64,000 nucleotides of DNA, from the NCBI GenBank assembly GCA_963970005.1, contig CAXAMN010026395.1:252853-316852 (forward strand), written 5' to 3'. This stretch comes from Durusdinium trenchii (taxonomy: Eukaryota; Sar; Dinophyceae; Suessiales; Symbiodiniaceae). Shown one piece after another: positions 10,901-19,561 of this stretch. Below the pieces are notes generated by a model that saw only the letters and a list, made by a program, of their open reading frames with translations, ran no database searches and was not told the origin of the DNA. Within the stretch, counting starts at the first letter, position 1, and the number at the start of each line of letters is the position of its first letter. A program made the position numbers and the translations under genes.

Positions 10901-11627
10901 GATTTCAGTATAGAAAATGTGTTCGATCAACCTTGATGGATGGATGTCGAGGTCATCAGCTAAAATCAAAACTGAACAAAAACGAGGTGATACCACGAGG
11001 TGTCTCTTGTGGCTTGACTCCTTGAGGTTTACCAAGTTCAAAAGTGCAAACCACAAGAGATTGAACTTGGTAAACCTCAAGGAGTCAAGCATAGTCAAAC
11101 CAGATAGTCGTACCGACCACCATCCTGTCTGGTGTCCTGGCTGGACTACACTACTTGAAGATCTCCGTTGGACACCCGTTGTATGGTTAAGGAATGATGT
11201 TTGACGTTCCACACGGCTCAGTGCTATTCCCCCAGAGCAGAAAAATAGAAAAGAGTTCCCCACAGCACTCCTCAGCTCGCCTCTCACAAATCCACCAATG
11301 ACCATTTTCTTTGCATCCTTGGGGGGAATTCTTCGACGTTGTCTCGGGAATGCTCCCCAAACTCAGTACTTTGTGTGTTAAGTGGACCGCTGCAAACCTT
11401 GCGCTACTGGTTTAGTAGCGAAGGGCATCGCTACTAGTAGCAAAAAGCTACAAACCTAGCTCCTGGCATTACTATACTAGTAACAAGAAGCTATGAACGT
11501 AACACGTTCATCCTGAACGACCCTGCGACCCCCTTTTTCCAAATTCCACACGAGGCGACCTACCCTTTGATCCACCTGACCTTGCACACGATGGCAGCGA
11601 TGCACCTGGCCTTCTCACCTCTCCAAG
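1964..11627 (+). CDS. CDP-alcohol phosphotransferase (choline/ethanolamine phosphotransferase family), partial, 11 exons
   Basis: Family role: transfers phosphocholine or phosphoethanolamine from the CDP-alcohol to diacylglycerol, the last step of the Kennedy pathway, in ER or Golgi membrane. Seen: exons 1964-1988, 2498-2568, 3437-3491, 4919-4967, 5877-5949, 6960-7055, 7395-7498, 7864-7940, 8645-8687, 9539-9602 and 11555-11627 join in phase. Joined, they give a SPNLI stretch before a hydrophobic segment, the complete catalytic pattern DxxDGxxARx8Gx3Dx3D (DAVDGKHAR, then G, D, D split between exons 5 and 6), a family-typical FSAQW...GITEGE segment, more membrane segments, and an SAKATYPLI...HTM region. 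Of ten introns I read four GT-AG and six GC-AG. About 240 residues are visible against roughly 400 for the family, so the N-terminal and C-terminal exons are missing. Choline versus ethanolamine specificity cannot be told. The gene is co-directional with the PPR and BiP genes. Confidence 0.85.
2498..2568 (+). CDS. CDP-alcohol phosphotransferase exon B
   Basis: Acceptor tcgag|gt. Encodes VAKRIPRSVSPNLISATCLT and on to MAG: the family's PNLI(T/S) entry to a membrane helix. Ends in phase 0 at a GC donor (gcgttt). Confidence 0.8.
3437..3491 (+). CDS. CDP-alcohol phosphotransferase exon C
   Basis: Acceptor ccccag|gtc. Encodes VIGGLCCALAAALTVVAN, a membrane helix continuing exon B. Ends in phase 1 at a GT donor (gttgct), which matches exon D. 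Confidence 0.75.
3598..3660 (-). repeat. Partial copy of the 41-kb palindromic element
   Basis: The reverse complement of 'tagatggcacagacccc...ggtggtttt' here closely matches the right half of the palindrome at 40922-41023. It lies in a phosphotransferase intron. Confidence 0.65.
4919..4967 (+). CDS. CDP-alcohol phosphotransferase exon D
   Basis: Acceptor ccgag|gc. Encodes WRRAPLYFAGPALIF plus two bases of a Val codon. With the GC donor gcatct, the Tyr-to-Asp spacing into exon E equals that of known family members, which decides the donor. Confidence 0.75.
5877..5949 (+). CDS. CDP-alcohol phosphotransferase exon E, catalytic motif
   Basis: Acceptor tttcag|g. Encodes YMTCDAVDGKHARNT and on to KQSTPLGAV: the first part of the CDP-alcohol phosphotransferase motif (both Asp, Gly, Ala-Arg and the spaced Gly). 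Ending at the GC donor gcggca (5950) gives Gly-x3-Asp with exon F. A GT donor three bases earlier would lose one residue of the motif. Confidence 0.9.
6285..6390 (+). repeat. 'ctactagtag/ctcctggc' repeat family, copy 1
   Basis: Runs of 'gctactag', 'aacaagaagctac' and 'gctcctggc' recur at 11400-11505 and 44690-44825 in the same orientation, and at 26150-26255 and 45970-46085 reversed. Confidence 0.75.
6574..6677 (+). repeat. Intronic repeat, copy 1 of a ~105-bp pair
   Basis: Matches 8037-8148 closely (shared stretches 'acaagcaaatcactattt' and 'aaggcctttactaaccatc'). The copies lie in two different introns of the phosphotransferase gene. Confidence 0.85.
6960..7055 (+). CDS. CDP-alcohol phosphotransferase exon F, end of catalytic motif
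   Basis: Acceptor cccag|gtg. Begins VDHGIDAFCAFTTG, giving the last two catalytic Asp (DHGID), then a hydrophobic stretch. Ends in phase 0 at GC donor gcgcct. Confidence 0.88.
7395..7498 (+). CDS. CDP-alcohol phosphotransferase exon G
   Basis: Acceptor gctgag|gcc. Encodes AYCMFHGAWFSAQW, then GELTWGSLDQRGITEGE: the family's W-x-x-Y/L...G-x-L...G-(V/I)-T-E segment. Ends in phase 2 at GC donor gccact. Confidence 0.85.
7864..7940 (+). CDS. CDP-alcohol phosphotransferase exon H
   Basis: Acceptor ctgag|g. Encodes LVIALPGILGPNFRDHWIPT and on to WVPLL, the hydrophobic segment that follows the TE motif in this family. Phase 2 in, phase 1 out at GT donor gtggcc. Confidence 0.7.
8037..8148 (+). repeat. 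Intronic repeat, copy 2 of a ~105-bp pair
   Basis: Second copy of the 6574-6677 element in the same orientation. It starts at a conserved 'ttgttgg' and ends near 'gttacagg'. Confidence 0.85.
8645..8687 (+). CDS. CDP-alcohol phosphotransferase exon I (tentative)
   Basis: Acceptor ctccag|gt, donor gtaggt. Phase 1 in and phase 2 out exactly bridge exons H and J. The product (SVRQRMATLLWLR) is not distinctive, and a further exon may be missing nearby. Confidence 0.45.
9539..9602 (+). CDS. CDP-alcohol phosphotransferase exon J, membrane helix
   Basis: Acceptor ccaag|g. Encodes IFVALLCFCVSVSFVVRISA then K, a membrane helix ending in the SAK that precedes the family's late L..(A)HM region. GC donor gcgacg; the next acceptor is followed by the same gcgac. 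Confidence 0.7.
11003..11090. repeat. Rearranged palindrome with 29-bp perfect arms
   Basis: Arms 11012-11040 and 11062-11090 are perfect reverse complements. A second 10-bp pair (11003-11012 and 11051-11060) sits in the order A-B-A'-B' rather than A-B-B'-A', so the two hairpins exclude each other. Confidence 0.9.
11119..11190 (-). repeat. GGGTGTCC/GGACACCC element, copy 1
   Basis: Reversed copy of a ~75-bp element whose ends are inverted (ggtgtcc...ggacaccc) and whose centre holds 'ctggactac' and 'gatctcc'. Other copies: 22275-22350, 24221-24282, 32371-32447. Confidence 0.8.
11400..11505 (+). repeat. 'ctactagtag/ctcctggc' repeat family, copy 2
   Basis: Contains 'catcgctactagtagc', 'gctcctggcatta' and 'ctagtaacaagaagcta'. 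It lies in the last visible phosphotransferase intron. Confidence 0.75.
11555..11627 (+). CDS. CDP-alcohol phosphotransferase exon K
   Basis: Acceptor cgag|gcg. Encodes ATYPLIHLTLHTMAAM and on, completing the SAK-x-T..LI...M segment of the family. The 3' end is uncertain: a GA donor at 11628 would give phase 1. Confidence 0.65.
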
Positions 11628-11861
11628 GACATCATCCCCTGCTGAGTTTCACGGCGCGCCCCACCCGCGACGTCGCCACGCCACGGGTTTCGCCTGGAAC
11701 GAGCCGTCTGGAACGGCCGGACCGGATGGGAACGGACGAGAATGTGTGTGTGTGTGTGTCTCACTTCGTTTCTAGGAGATTCGGTTTCTTGTTCACCAGA
11801 CGCCACATGCAGGGGTTCCCTCTTTCGCATGACGGTTGATTTCCTAGTCACGCCAACGAAG

Positions 11862-11952
11862 CTATGGAAATCAACTGGATGGAAGTTTGGACGCAAACTT
11901 CTGTACCTGCCATTGCGCCAACACTCCACTCTCCACCGCTGTGTTTTGCTGC
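11862..11952 (+). CDS. Possible further phosphotransferase exon
   Basis: After acceptor cgaag, phase 1 in, the frame reads AMEINWMEVWTQTS, then a hydrophobic stretch PPLCFAAMVVLV. This fits a C-terminal membrane segment, but the sequence is not distinctive and the donor is unclear. Confidence 0.25.
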
Positions 11953-13859
11953 CATGGTAGTTCTCGTGATAGACCCCAACACCCACTTTCCCGCCGACTT
12001 GCAGCTGCATCATCGCTGAGAGTTTTTCGCAGTCAAGTGAAGCCGCAACTGTTCAAACATTCGGTTCCCACGGACTCAGCCACCATTCCGTTGCAGCGTT
12101 CCTTTCCTCGTGGATTATCTTACCGGATGACTCTTTATCTAAGTGTGTGAGCGTGATGGGCTTTTGAGGGTATGAATCGGTATGAACTCTCAAAAAGACA
12201 TTTTGTTAGATTTCATGAACCTTGGAACCTTTTCAATGTGGATCATAGCAGCTCACAGCCCAGCCCAGCATCAACCATCAAGCGACGAAGTAAACATGCA
12301 AAGGTCATGGTGAACCGAACTGTCAACCGAACAGCACCAGCAAAAATGATGCGACCTTATGTCATACAGTTTTTTGCCGACGGCACAATTTTTAATGTTG
12401 TGGTGACCATGGTGCGCGGTGGTATAACTTTTGTTAAAGTTTGAGCAGCTTTAGTTCCTGGTAATGTTGTATTCCAACATGGTTTGCATGTGTACTGATA
12501 TGATTCCTGACGCATTTGCGCGTCTATTGGGTTGATATGGTGGCCCAAAGCAGGGGCTTACAGATCAAACTACTTGGCATCTCCTCTTTTGTGAATCAAA
12601 GACGGGGTGTTGTCCGATTATCGCTGCCGAAAGCCGTTCCCCTTCGTCCGGAGACCTGGTGGGTCCAGCATTTTTGGGAAGGAAAATGAAACTGTTCAAT
12701 CAGCATGTTGCCCACTCTCCACTTACTTGGTCAACACCATGCCTTGGAACGCCTGCATCGATGTGAATATTGCATCTCTCGAAGATAATCTGCTGGACAT
12801 GATCCTTTTTCCTTCAGCTTTAGCTGTATTGACCGAAGCAAGCACAGGCACCGGCATCGTTGGAAGAGGAAAACACATTGGAAAAACCTTGGCATTGGCC
12901 AGTTCTTGGTATCAACTACCAGAGCGCCAGGGTTTATACGTATTCTTGTTTGAGTCTCAACTTCCATACAATCCTGTGTGGCCGAAGACATGGAGCGCCT
13001 TCTTTGGGGTCGTGTAAACTCAAAATCACTCATTTGCATCGCCTGAACATGTTCATTTCACAGCAACCGAACTTCCAGGACAAAGAAACAATCGACTCGA
13101 CTGGCGCAGGAATATGTCGCGTGCATGATGTGACAGCAAGAATTGGACGATTTTTTTCCGGTAGCCGTGTAGCTCGGACCATGAGTTTTGTGTGATTCGA
13201 AAAGAAGGATATCCAGACCATAGATGGCCTGTTAACATTGGGTGGTAAATGTACAACCACTGGGTATAGAGTACCAAGTTAACTGATTTTCACAACAATC
13301 TGATCCGGACTACGACGTGTCCCTTGGACACGCATTTGGCTTTGGATCGAGAAATCAAATACAAATAGCTTTGGCCATAGATTTTGGACTATTGTTTGGT
13401 GTCAATGCTTGGACATACAATGAACAACTCCTGCTGAATGGCGACACAACCACCCTAGACCCTAAAGGCTTAACTTCAGAGTGTTTAAAGATATGAATAC
13501 AAGAAGACTGAGACATGAATACAAGAAGACTGATTGTAAAGGCAACATATCACGTCTACTACATAGTACCCTCTCGCCAGTGACGATATTGTCCACGGAC
13601 CACGAGCACTGATTCCCAAAGGTTGATCATTCGATTCAATTGATCCTTTTTTCTGAATTCTGAATCACTTCACTTCACTCGCATCCCATGCCCGGGTGTA
13701 TACCCGGACCTCAAAGGGATGACAACTTCATCCCGCTTCAGACATGTGCCGCGACCGCCTCGTGCGCCGGAGCCTCACCGTGGTGTCACATCGTGTCATG
13801 CGGCCGCTGTCCGCAGCTCGGAGCTGATGAGGTGGAGGGAAGGATGATCAACACACCAA
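11953..13859. other. Region without an assigned gene
   Basis: No exon could be assigned on either strand. Open frames up to 136 codons (for example 12607-13017 +) are unrecognised. A short direct duplication ('atgaatacaagaagactga') lies near 13493-13535. Confidence 0.45.
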
Positions 13860-14150
13860 CAGGAGGTTGGAATCGCTGTTCTATAGGTGGGAGGCCATTG
13901 CTAGGAGGCCATTGCTAGTAGATGCTACTAGGTTGCAGGCCATTGCTAGTAGTAGGTGGGAGGCCATTGCTACTAGATGCTATTAGGTTGGAGACCATTG
14001 CTATTNNNNNNNNNNAGATGCTTATTAGGTTGGCGGCCATTGCTAGTAGGTCGGAGGCCATGTCTATTAGATGCTTATTAGGTTGGCGGCCATTACTAGT
14101 AGGTCGGAGGCCATTGCTATTAGATGCTTATTAGGTTGGCGGCCATTATT
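13860..14150 (+). repeat. Tandem repeat, ~50-bp unit
   Basis: Units alternate 'ggttggcggccattgctagt', 'ggtcggaggccattgctatt' and 'agatgcttatta'. The array is interrupted by ten N. A short stretch of the same unit, reversed, occurs at 43561-43605. Confidence 0.9.
14006..14015. other. Assembly gap (10 N)
   Basis: Ten N inside the tandem array; array length is therefore unknown. Confidence 0.99.
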
Positions 14151-15494
14151 CACCCTTCGATTTCTGTGGCTGGCTCTGTTCCGAACATCGAGTCTGAACT
14201 CACGGGATCATCGAATGTAGGCCTGTTCGAGCTTGGAGGGAAACTTTGGCGGACTGGAGATTTCATGCCTCAGTCCATGCTTCAGAAAATTCCGAGCGGC
14301 GGAGCAGTCCCGAAGGATTATCGGATCCTTTTCGAAGCCATGCCATCCAAATGCGCGCGGATGCCTAAGGTCATTGGCCCATCAAACATTCAGGGATTGA
14401 GTCGACAGGACGCCCTGCGGTATGGCTTGTTGGTAACCTTAGACCAAGACGTGATTTTTACCAAAGGCAAGGGGATCCTGAGTACTACGTCCCACAAAGG
14501 CAGTGACGTCATGTTTTTCGTGGCTCCACCGCCGAAACACGGAGGCGTTTCAGCTTGCTATCGCAAAGTCAAAGGCATCCATCGTGAAGAAGAAGAATTT
14601 GAGGCTGATACCTTTGAGGCTGTGAACGACGTGGCGGACATTACTCCAGCCAGGGATCAGCAATGCTTGCTGGGCATTCCGTTTGCCATAGTCTTGGCAG
14701 ATTGCGATTTCACTGGCTTCTCGTTTGCAGGGGCGGTTCCAGTAGAGCAAGAATGGCGTGAAAAGACAGTGGAAGCTAGCTCCGTGCCATCTTTCATTTA
14801 CAAACGGCATAGGGAGCTCTGGCCGACTCGAGAAGCCATCTTCTACGATTATGCCGGGGAGAGTGGTTTCAAAATTTCAGGCCCTAGTGGCAAGCCAACG
14901 GAGCCAAAGTCCAGGGTTAGCGAACGCAAGAAGGTGATTTCAGCATCCTGGATCGACAGAGTCCGCCGCAATGAAGTTCTGGGCCATATCCCATTCGATG
15001 AAGCAGTGTCCTTTGGGCTCGGAGTGCGCTCTCATGCGGAGTACAAACGTGCTTTTGGACCTTCCCCAGATACTTATGAGTCGTTCAAAACTATGGGGAT
15101 CGGCTTCTTGTTTATGGCGGCCACAGCACTCCCTCGGGTCGCGGAAAGCAGGTCCACCAAGCGGATCTTCGGAGCCTGGGGGATTACCGTTGGGATCATT
15201 GTCTTGTTCATCGCATGGCTCAATATCGAAGCTAGTCATGCGGAAGTCTTGGGTGGCACAGTAGCGGCAGTCGTAGCCGTCATCTACGGTGTCATGCGCA
15301 ACACAGGACCTGTCTCAATAACGTGGGCCGAAATCGGGATCGGGATTTCGACCACCGTTCTTCTCGGGTTGAGGAACGCATCATTTGACTGGAGGGCTTT
15401 TGAACTTGTGAACATGACTATCGCCTTTGTGCTGGCGCTCTCCTCATCAGTAGTTACTCCATCCGGCAGAAGAGTCTCGACTACAGCGCTATAG
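14151..15494 (+). CDS. Membrane protein-like ORF of an intron-poor element
   Basis: One open frame without the intron pattern of the host genes. The nominal ATG (14124) lies inside the tandem repeat, so the true start is unknown; coding-like sequence begins around 14151. The N-terminal ~270 residues are soluble-looking (LFELGGKLWRTGDFMPQS near the start, an acidic HREEEEFEAD around residue 153). The last ~130 residues hold about four hydrophobic helices. It sits just upstream of a second ORF with hydrophobic segments and of a methyltransferase-like ORF, which suggests one element or one degraded gene. I do not recognise the family and assign no function. Confidence 0.6.
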   Translation, partial: HPSISVAGSVPNIESELTGSSNVGLFELGGKLWRTGDFMPQSMLQKIPSGGAVPKDYRILFEAMPSKCARMPKVIGPSNIQGLSRQDALRYGLLVTLDQDVIFTKGKGILSTTSHKGSDVMFFVAPPPKHGGVSACYRKVKGIHREEEEFEADTFEAVNDVADITPARDQQCLLGIPFAIVLADCDFTGFSFAGAVPVEQEWREKTVEASSVPSFIYKRHRELWPTREAIFYDYAGESGFKISGPSGKPTEPKSRVSERKKVISASWIDRVRRNEVLGHIPFDEAVSFGLGVRSHAEYKRAFGPSPDTYESFKTMGIGFLFMAATALPRVAESRSTKRIFGAWGITVGIIVLFIAWLNIEASHAEVLGGTVAAVVAVIYGVMRNTGPVSITWAEIGIGISTTVLLGLRNASFDWRAFELVNMTIAFVLALSSSVVTPSGRRVSTTAL

Positions 15495-15529
15495 TCATCT
15501 ACGCGTATGTTGACTTTTTCGGGGTCTCC

Positions 15530-16144
15530 ATGCTGGGCCTTGAACTTCTGGACCGTCCTTCCAGTCGGTGCATCACAGAGGTTTGCCAGATGAATTTAAT
15601 TCTCGAATCACGCACCGTTGGCCTTGCATCGGAAGCCGACCTCGTCTATACTTACATTGCCACTGCCAGGCTTGTGAGACCAGTGATCACCTTCTTGATT
15701 ACATTGGTGAGCATCGCAACCATGGATGTTCACAGGAAGGAAACAGGCAAGCCGGAGGAAACGCATATTCTTGGCCCGCTTCTCGACGCGACACGTGCAA
15801 AGATCATCGCTGAGGCGCCTTCGCAGGCGGCTTCGGACGGAGAAGGGTTCCTCATGCTCCTCTTCGTCGCAGCTCCTTCACCTTCTGGTCCTGGTGCACC
15901 CTTACTATTCCTGGCAGTCATCCTTCTCTCCGTCCTTCGGCCACAGCCTGGGGGCATAGGAGTGTCGAAATTGTCGATGGACACACTTCGGGATGCATCG
16001 CAAGCCATGAATGCCAGTGCAGCTCTCTCTTCTGCTGCGCCAGCAGGCATGGAGGGAAAGGCAGGAGATGAGGCAACGGCGGCTGGTGTGTTGTATCGGG
16101 CCGCGAACGACCTCGCAAAAGGGAAATTCAAAGACTCCTTATAA
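15530..16144 (+). CDS. Second ORF of the element, hydrophobic, unknown
   Basis: A 204-codon frame starting 36 bases after the previous stop in another frame. Two hydrophobic segments are visible (LVRPVITFLITLVSIA and APLLFLAVILLSVLRP), then an Ala-rich C-terminus. The frame change from the upstream ORF may be a separate gene, an unseen intron or decay. The next ~200 bases continue open in a third frame (RLKESLSYAMVMLSLVGYV). Family not recognised. Confidence 0.45.
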   Translation: MLGLELLDRPSSRCITEVCQMNLILESRTVGLASEADLVYTYIATARLVRPVITFLITLVSIATMDVHRKETGKPEETHILGPLLDATRAKIIAEAPSQAASDGEGFLMLLFVAAPSPSGPGAPLLFLAVILLSVLRPQPGGIGVSKLSMDTLRDASQAMNASAALSSAAPAGMEGKAGDEATAAGVLYRAANDLAKGKFKDSL

Positions 16145-16353
16145 GATGGACCGCCTCAAAGAGTCATTGTCGTATGCGATGGTGATGTTGAGCCTCGTAG
16201 GCTACGTGCCGTCTGCGGCGTGTAAGAGACTCGCTGGCTATGCAGCGCTCTGCCTTCGGATTAAGGTGTTTGTGGTCCCTGATCAGACGATTGGCACCAC
16301 ATCCATTCGAGCGACTTGTAGGGTGGTTCGCGTCACGGCCGTAGGCGACCTGG

Positions 16354-17320
16354 ATGGTCTTTCACCAAATCATGGGCAAGCATGAAGGACCGTTGGGCAT
16401 TTATCGGCTAGATTCAGTGTCCGTTTGGGATGCAAGAGTCTCTGTGATCTCGGTGGTCTTTGTACACCTCTTTTCGGGGTTCCGTAGGCCTGGAGATCTA
16501 CACTGGCACATCGAGCACCATGCCTGGACACACGGGATAGAGTGTTTCTGCCTTAGCATCGACTTGTGCCTTCAGAAAGAAAAGGGCGATTTGCTTGATC
16601 CAAGGAGAATCCAGTGGTGGAAGGAGAGGATTCACGCCCGTCAGGTGCTTGGCATTGGGGGGGGGGCCCCCGTGCGAGACCTGGACCGCAGCCAGATGGC
16701 TGGGCGGGGGCCCCCCACCGCTAAGAGATCGAGCCCATCCATGGGGGCTCCCTTGGCTATCTCGTAAACAACATAGACAAGTCCAAGTCGGCACAGGACT
16801 GTTACAAGTTGCAGTTGAATTGATGCTGCTATGTGTAGGGCTAGGGGGGTGCGGATTCATTGAGCATCCCCAAACGCCGACATGGCTTTACCACACGCCG
16901 TGTCCCTCCATTTGGAGGCTGCCGATGATCAAAGCACTTGCGTCGCTCAGTGCTGTTGCAGCAATGTCGTTTGATCAGTGTATCTTTGACCCCCCAGCCC
17001 TAAAGCCGACAACCTTCCTGATCGCTAGACTCCCGCACTTTAGAGTGCTTGTCTTGCAAACAGGTTGTGGAGGGAGGTGCCCACATGGGCCTGGCGCCCA
17101 TGCAGGCCTTGCCGGTATGCATAATGGCAAGTTCCGTACTGCCAAAGCGAAGGTACACCCTCCACTTCTGAACCAAGCTATCGCATCGGCCTTCCATGCT
17201 TTCGTTCATCGGTTGCGACCTGAGAGGGCCTTGAACAGTTTACCTGATGTGCTGCATCAGTACATCAGCACTGAGGCCATGCAGGATCCGGGTGAAATAC
17301 AACCCGACTACCATGGATGA
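16354..17320 (+). pseudogene. Cytosine-methyltransferase-like ORF, frameshifted at a G run
   Basis: Two overlapping frames make one domain. Frame one (16354-16767) carries VHLFSGFRRPGDLH, like the FxGxG SAM-binding motif I, and an acidic LSID further on. Frame two (16595-17320) carries GGGPPCETWTAARW, like the PPCxx(F/W)S catalytic motif IV, then EHPQTPTW in the place of the ENV motif VI, and GRCPHGPGAHAGLAG near the end. The switch falls in the ten G at 16657-16666; nine would keep isoleucine-Gly-Gly-Gly-Pro-Pro-Cys in one frame. The same domain recurs in dinoflagellate genomes, and cytosine methyltransferases have been reported inside Symbiodinium retrotransposons. No reverse transcriptase was seen here, so the element type is open. 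An assembly error in the G run could mimic the break. Confidence 0.7.
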
Positions 17321-19494
17321 CCTGCATTGGCTGTGGTGTGCATGACCGACTGACCAAGGATCCTATTAAGGATCCAGTAAGCGCGAAAGGAAAGGATTGG
17401 AATGTGTCGACCCTTTTCACCGACGGACCCTTCGTACCCTCGAGACTGCCGCAACTGCCCCGGACCCAAAACAGGTACGACTGGGGTTCCATAGACTTTG
17501 AGGTCTGAACTGAGACGCCAGGTGGCGAACTGAGGTGTTGAACTGAACTGATGTAAGATGCGGAGTGTTTCTCTCGTCCCCTTTGGTCTTGTTAAGGCAT
17601 TTGAAGCAAGGATTTCCTGCCACACCTGTTGAAGTCAACTGATGCACACGCATGTTTGACCCACACTTCTCAACGCTTCTCAAGACTGAAGAGTTGTGTA
17701 AAGCCACTCCCCCCCAAAAGCGATCCAAGTACCACCACAGAAGGTACGACTGGATCCCGACGACTGGTACGACTGGATTCAAGCATCAAATGGATCACCC
17801 TCGTGGATCCATTGGCTATCCATAGGGCATAGAATCACTGGCGCTGGAATTCGACTTGCTCAGACGCATCGACCTGCCATGTCCAACCACCCCAGAACCC
17901 ATCGGTCCCGAACCAAACCCATCCGGATTGATGAGAACCTGCCAGACGTCTTGACCTGATGATTCGGGTCCGAAGGGATCGCATGAAAGGTGACCTATAG
18001 CGGCACCCGTGAAAGGTGGGAGTGGGTGTTCACCCGGAGCCGATTCAGGTATACCCCAAAGAAAGGACTTGGAGTCGACCCATGCGTAGCTTGCAGAAGT
18101 CTGGTACAAGTACCTCCCTTATGGATCCACTGCCACCGTACCTCAGGTTCGGTACGACTGGACCCTCCAAGCCTGCAGAAAAGTGTCTCCAATATTATCC
18201 AATCACCTTCTCAGAGGGTATGTGGATCCATAGGGAGCCTTTCTTAATATGGCTATTTAGGGTCGTGTCATGTCATGTCCCATTTTGCAGGCTACGGCCG
18301 CTGAGAATGGTCGGTCGGACGACCTAGGTCCGTCCACACACAGCCCGAGCTTCCGCGGCGGTGTCCGAAGCGCTGGACAGAAGACGCGGCTTCGGCAGAG
18401 GGGAAGGGACTGTGTTGATTTGGGTGGGGGTGACCTGAAGCTCTGGCAGGTGGGTGGGTCTCTGGCATTTGAATGCATATGTTTGATGCATACATCATGT
18501 GGCGATATCGTGTGGTTTCAGATTGAGCCGGAAGGCGGTTTCGGTGTGGTGTAAATACGGTGTAAATGGTTCGCGCGGAAGAACAGCCACCTGTGTACTG
18601 AAGATGGAAGAGATGCCACCTCGGAGTTCAAGGGATGCCCTCCCATCGATGAACCTTCGTATGCCAGGTGGTCTTTCAGATATCACTCCTATGGCTGCTT
18701 CATTTGGCGACTTCAGAATCAGGCACAAGATGTTCAGGGGATCCAACCAGCTTTTATGATGCATCTATAGACCTCCACACTTCAAAGTGAAACTTCAGAA
18801 ACCCAGCAGGTCACAGCAGGTCACCACCTGAGAGGCCTGTTGAGGCCTGTTTTACAGGGCGGTCACAGGGCGACGGAGAAGACCTGCCGGTTCGATGCAC
18901 CATCGGTCGGACCACACTCCCTGGAACTCCCATGGTTACATGGATGGCCTGGCCCCGAGTCAGGAAGACCATGAAATCCACGACAAACAGGTGGTGAACT
19001 CCACATAACCATGTGAGTTTTCGGGAGTGTCAGAAGAGGGGAGATGACCTCCCAGTTCGACCCCCTGCCATGCGGTCGGGACATCGACGGGGCGAGAACA
19101 CGACATCGGCGTCTCCCGGAGAGATCAAGTAGACGACCCACATGCGAAACTGCAACGATCTACGGATCCATCCGTTCTCCTTTTTGAGGATGTGAAAGAT
19201 CACAGCCTGTGATATGTACCATTTTCGGGTCTGTACCCGTTCCTCAGGCTCGGTATACCCGGTCGATTCCTGGATCGACATCCAAACCGGAAACCAAATG
19301 GTTTTGCCTTTCTTGAGATTCCTTTCGTTGTGGCAGGGGCTTAGGGCGGACACATCCATTCCGGATCCACACCTTCTCAGATTCCCCATGGAACCATCGA
19401 AGGTATGTGGATCCATCAGGATCGACCTTCCTTGTCGCGAGAGACCTTCCGAGCCTCACCTTGCCACACCGAAGTCGTCAAGCAACGTTGCAAG
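17321..19494. other. Repeat-rich region without an assigned gene
   Basis: Copies of the 'ggtacgactgga' repeat lie at about 17475, 17742, 17765 and 18140, and hairpins of the type ggatcc...ccttctcag...ggtatgtggatcc at 18200-18232 and 19366-19412. No exon was recognised. Confidence 0.5.
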
Positions 19495-19561
19495 GCCTGA
19501 CCCAGCAGATTGCGCAACATGCACGCTCCGGCCAGTGGCAGCCAGCTCCACAGCTGCGTAT
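19495..19561 (+). CDS. PPR exon
   Basis: Acceptor caag|gc; reads LTQQIAQHARSGQWQPAPQL then R and a split Met codon. RSGQWQ aligns with the KGGQWQ core. Strong donor gtgagt. Confidence 0.6.
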
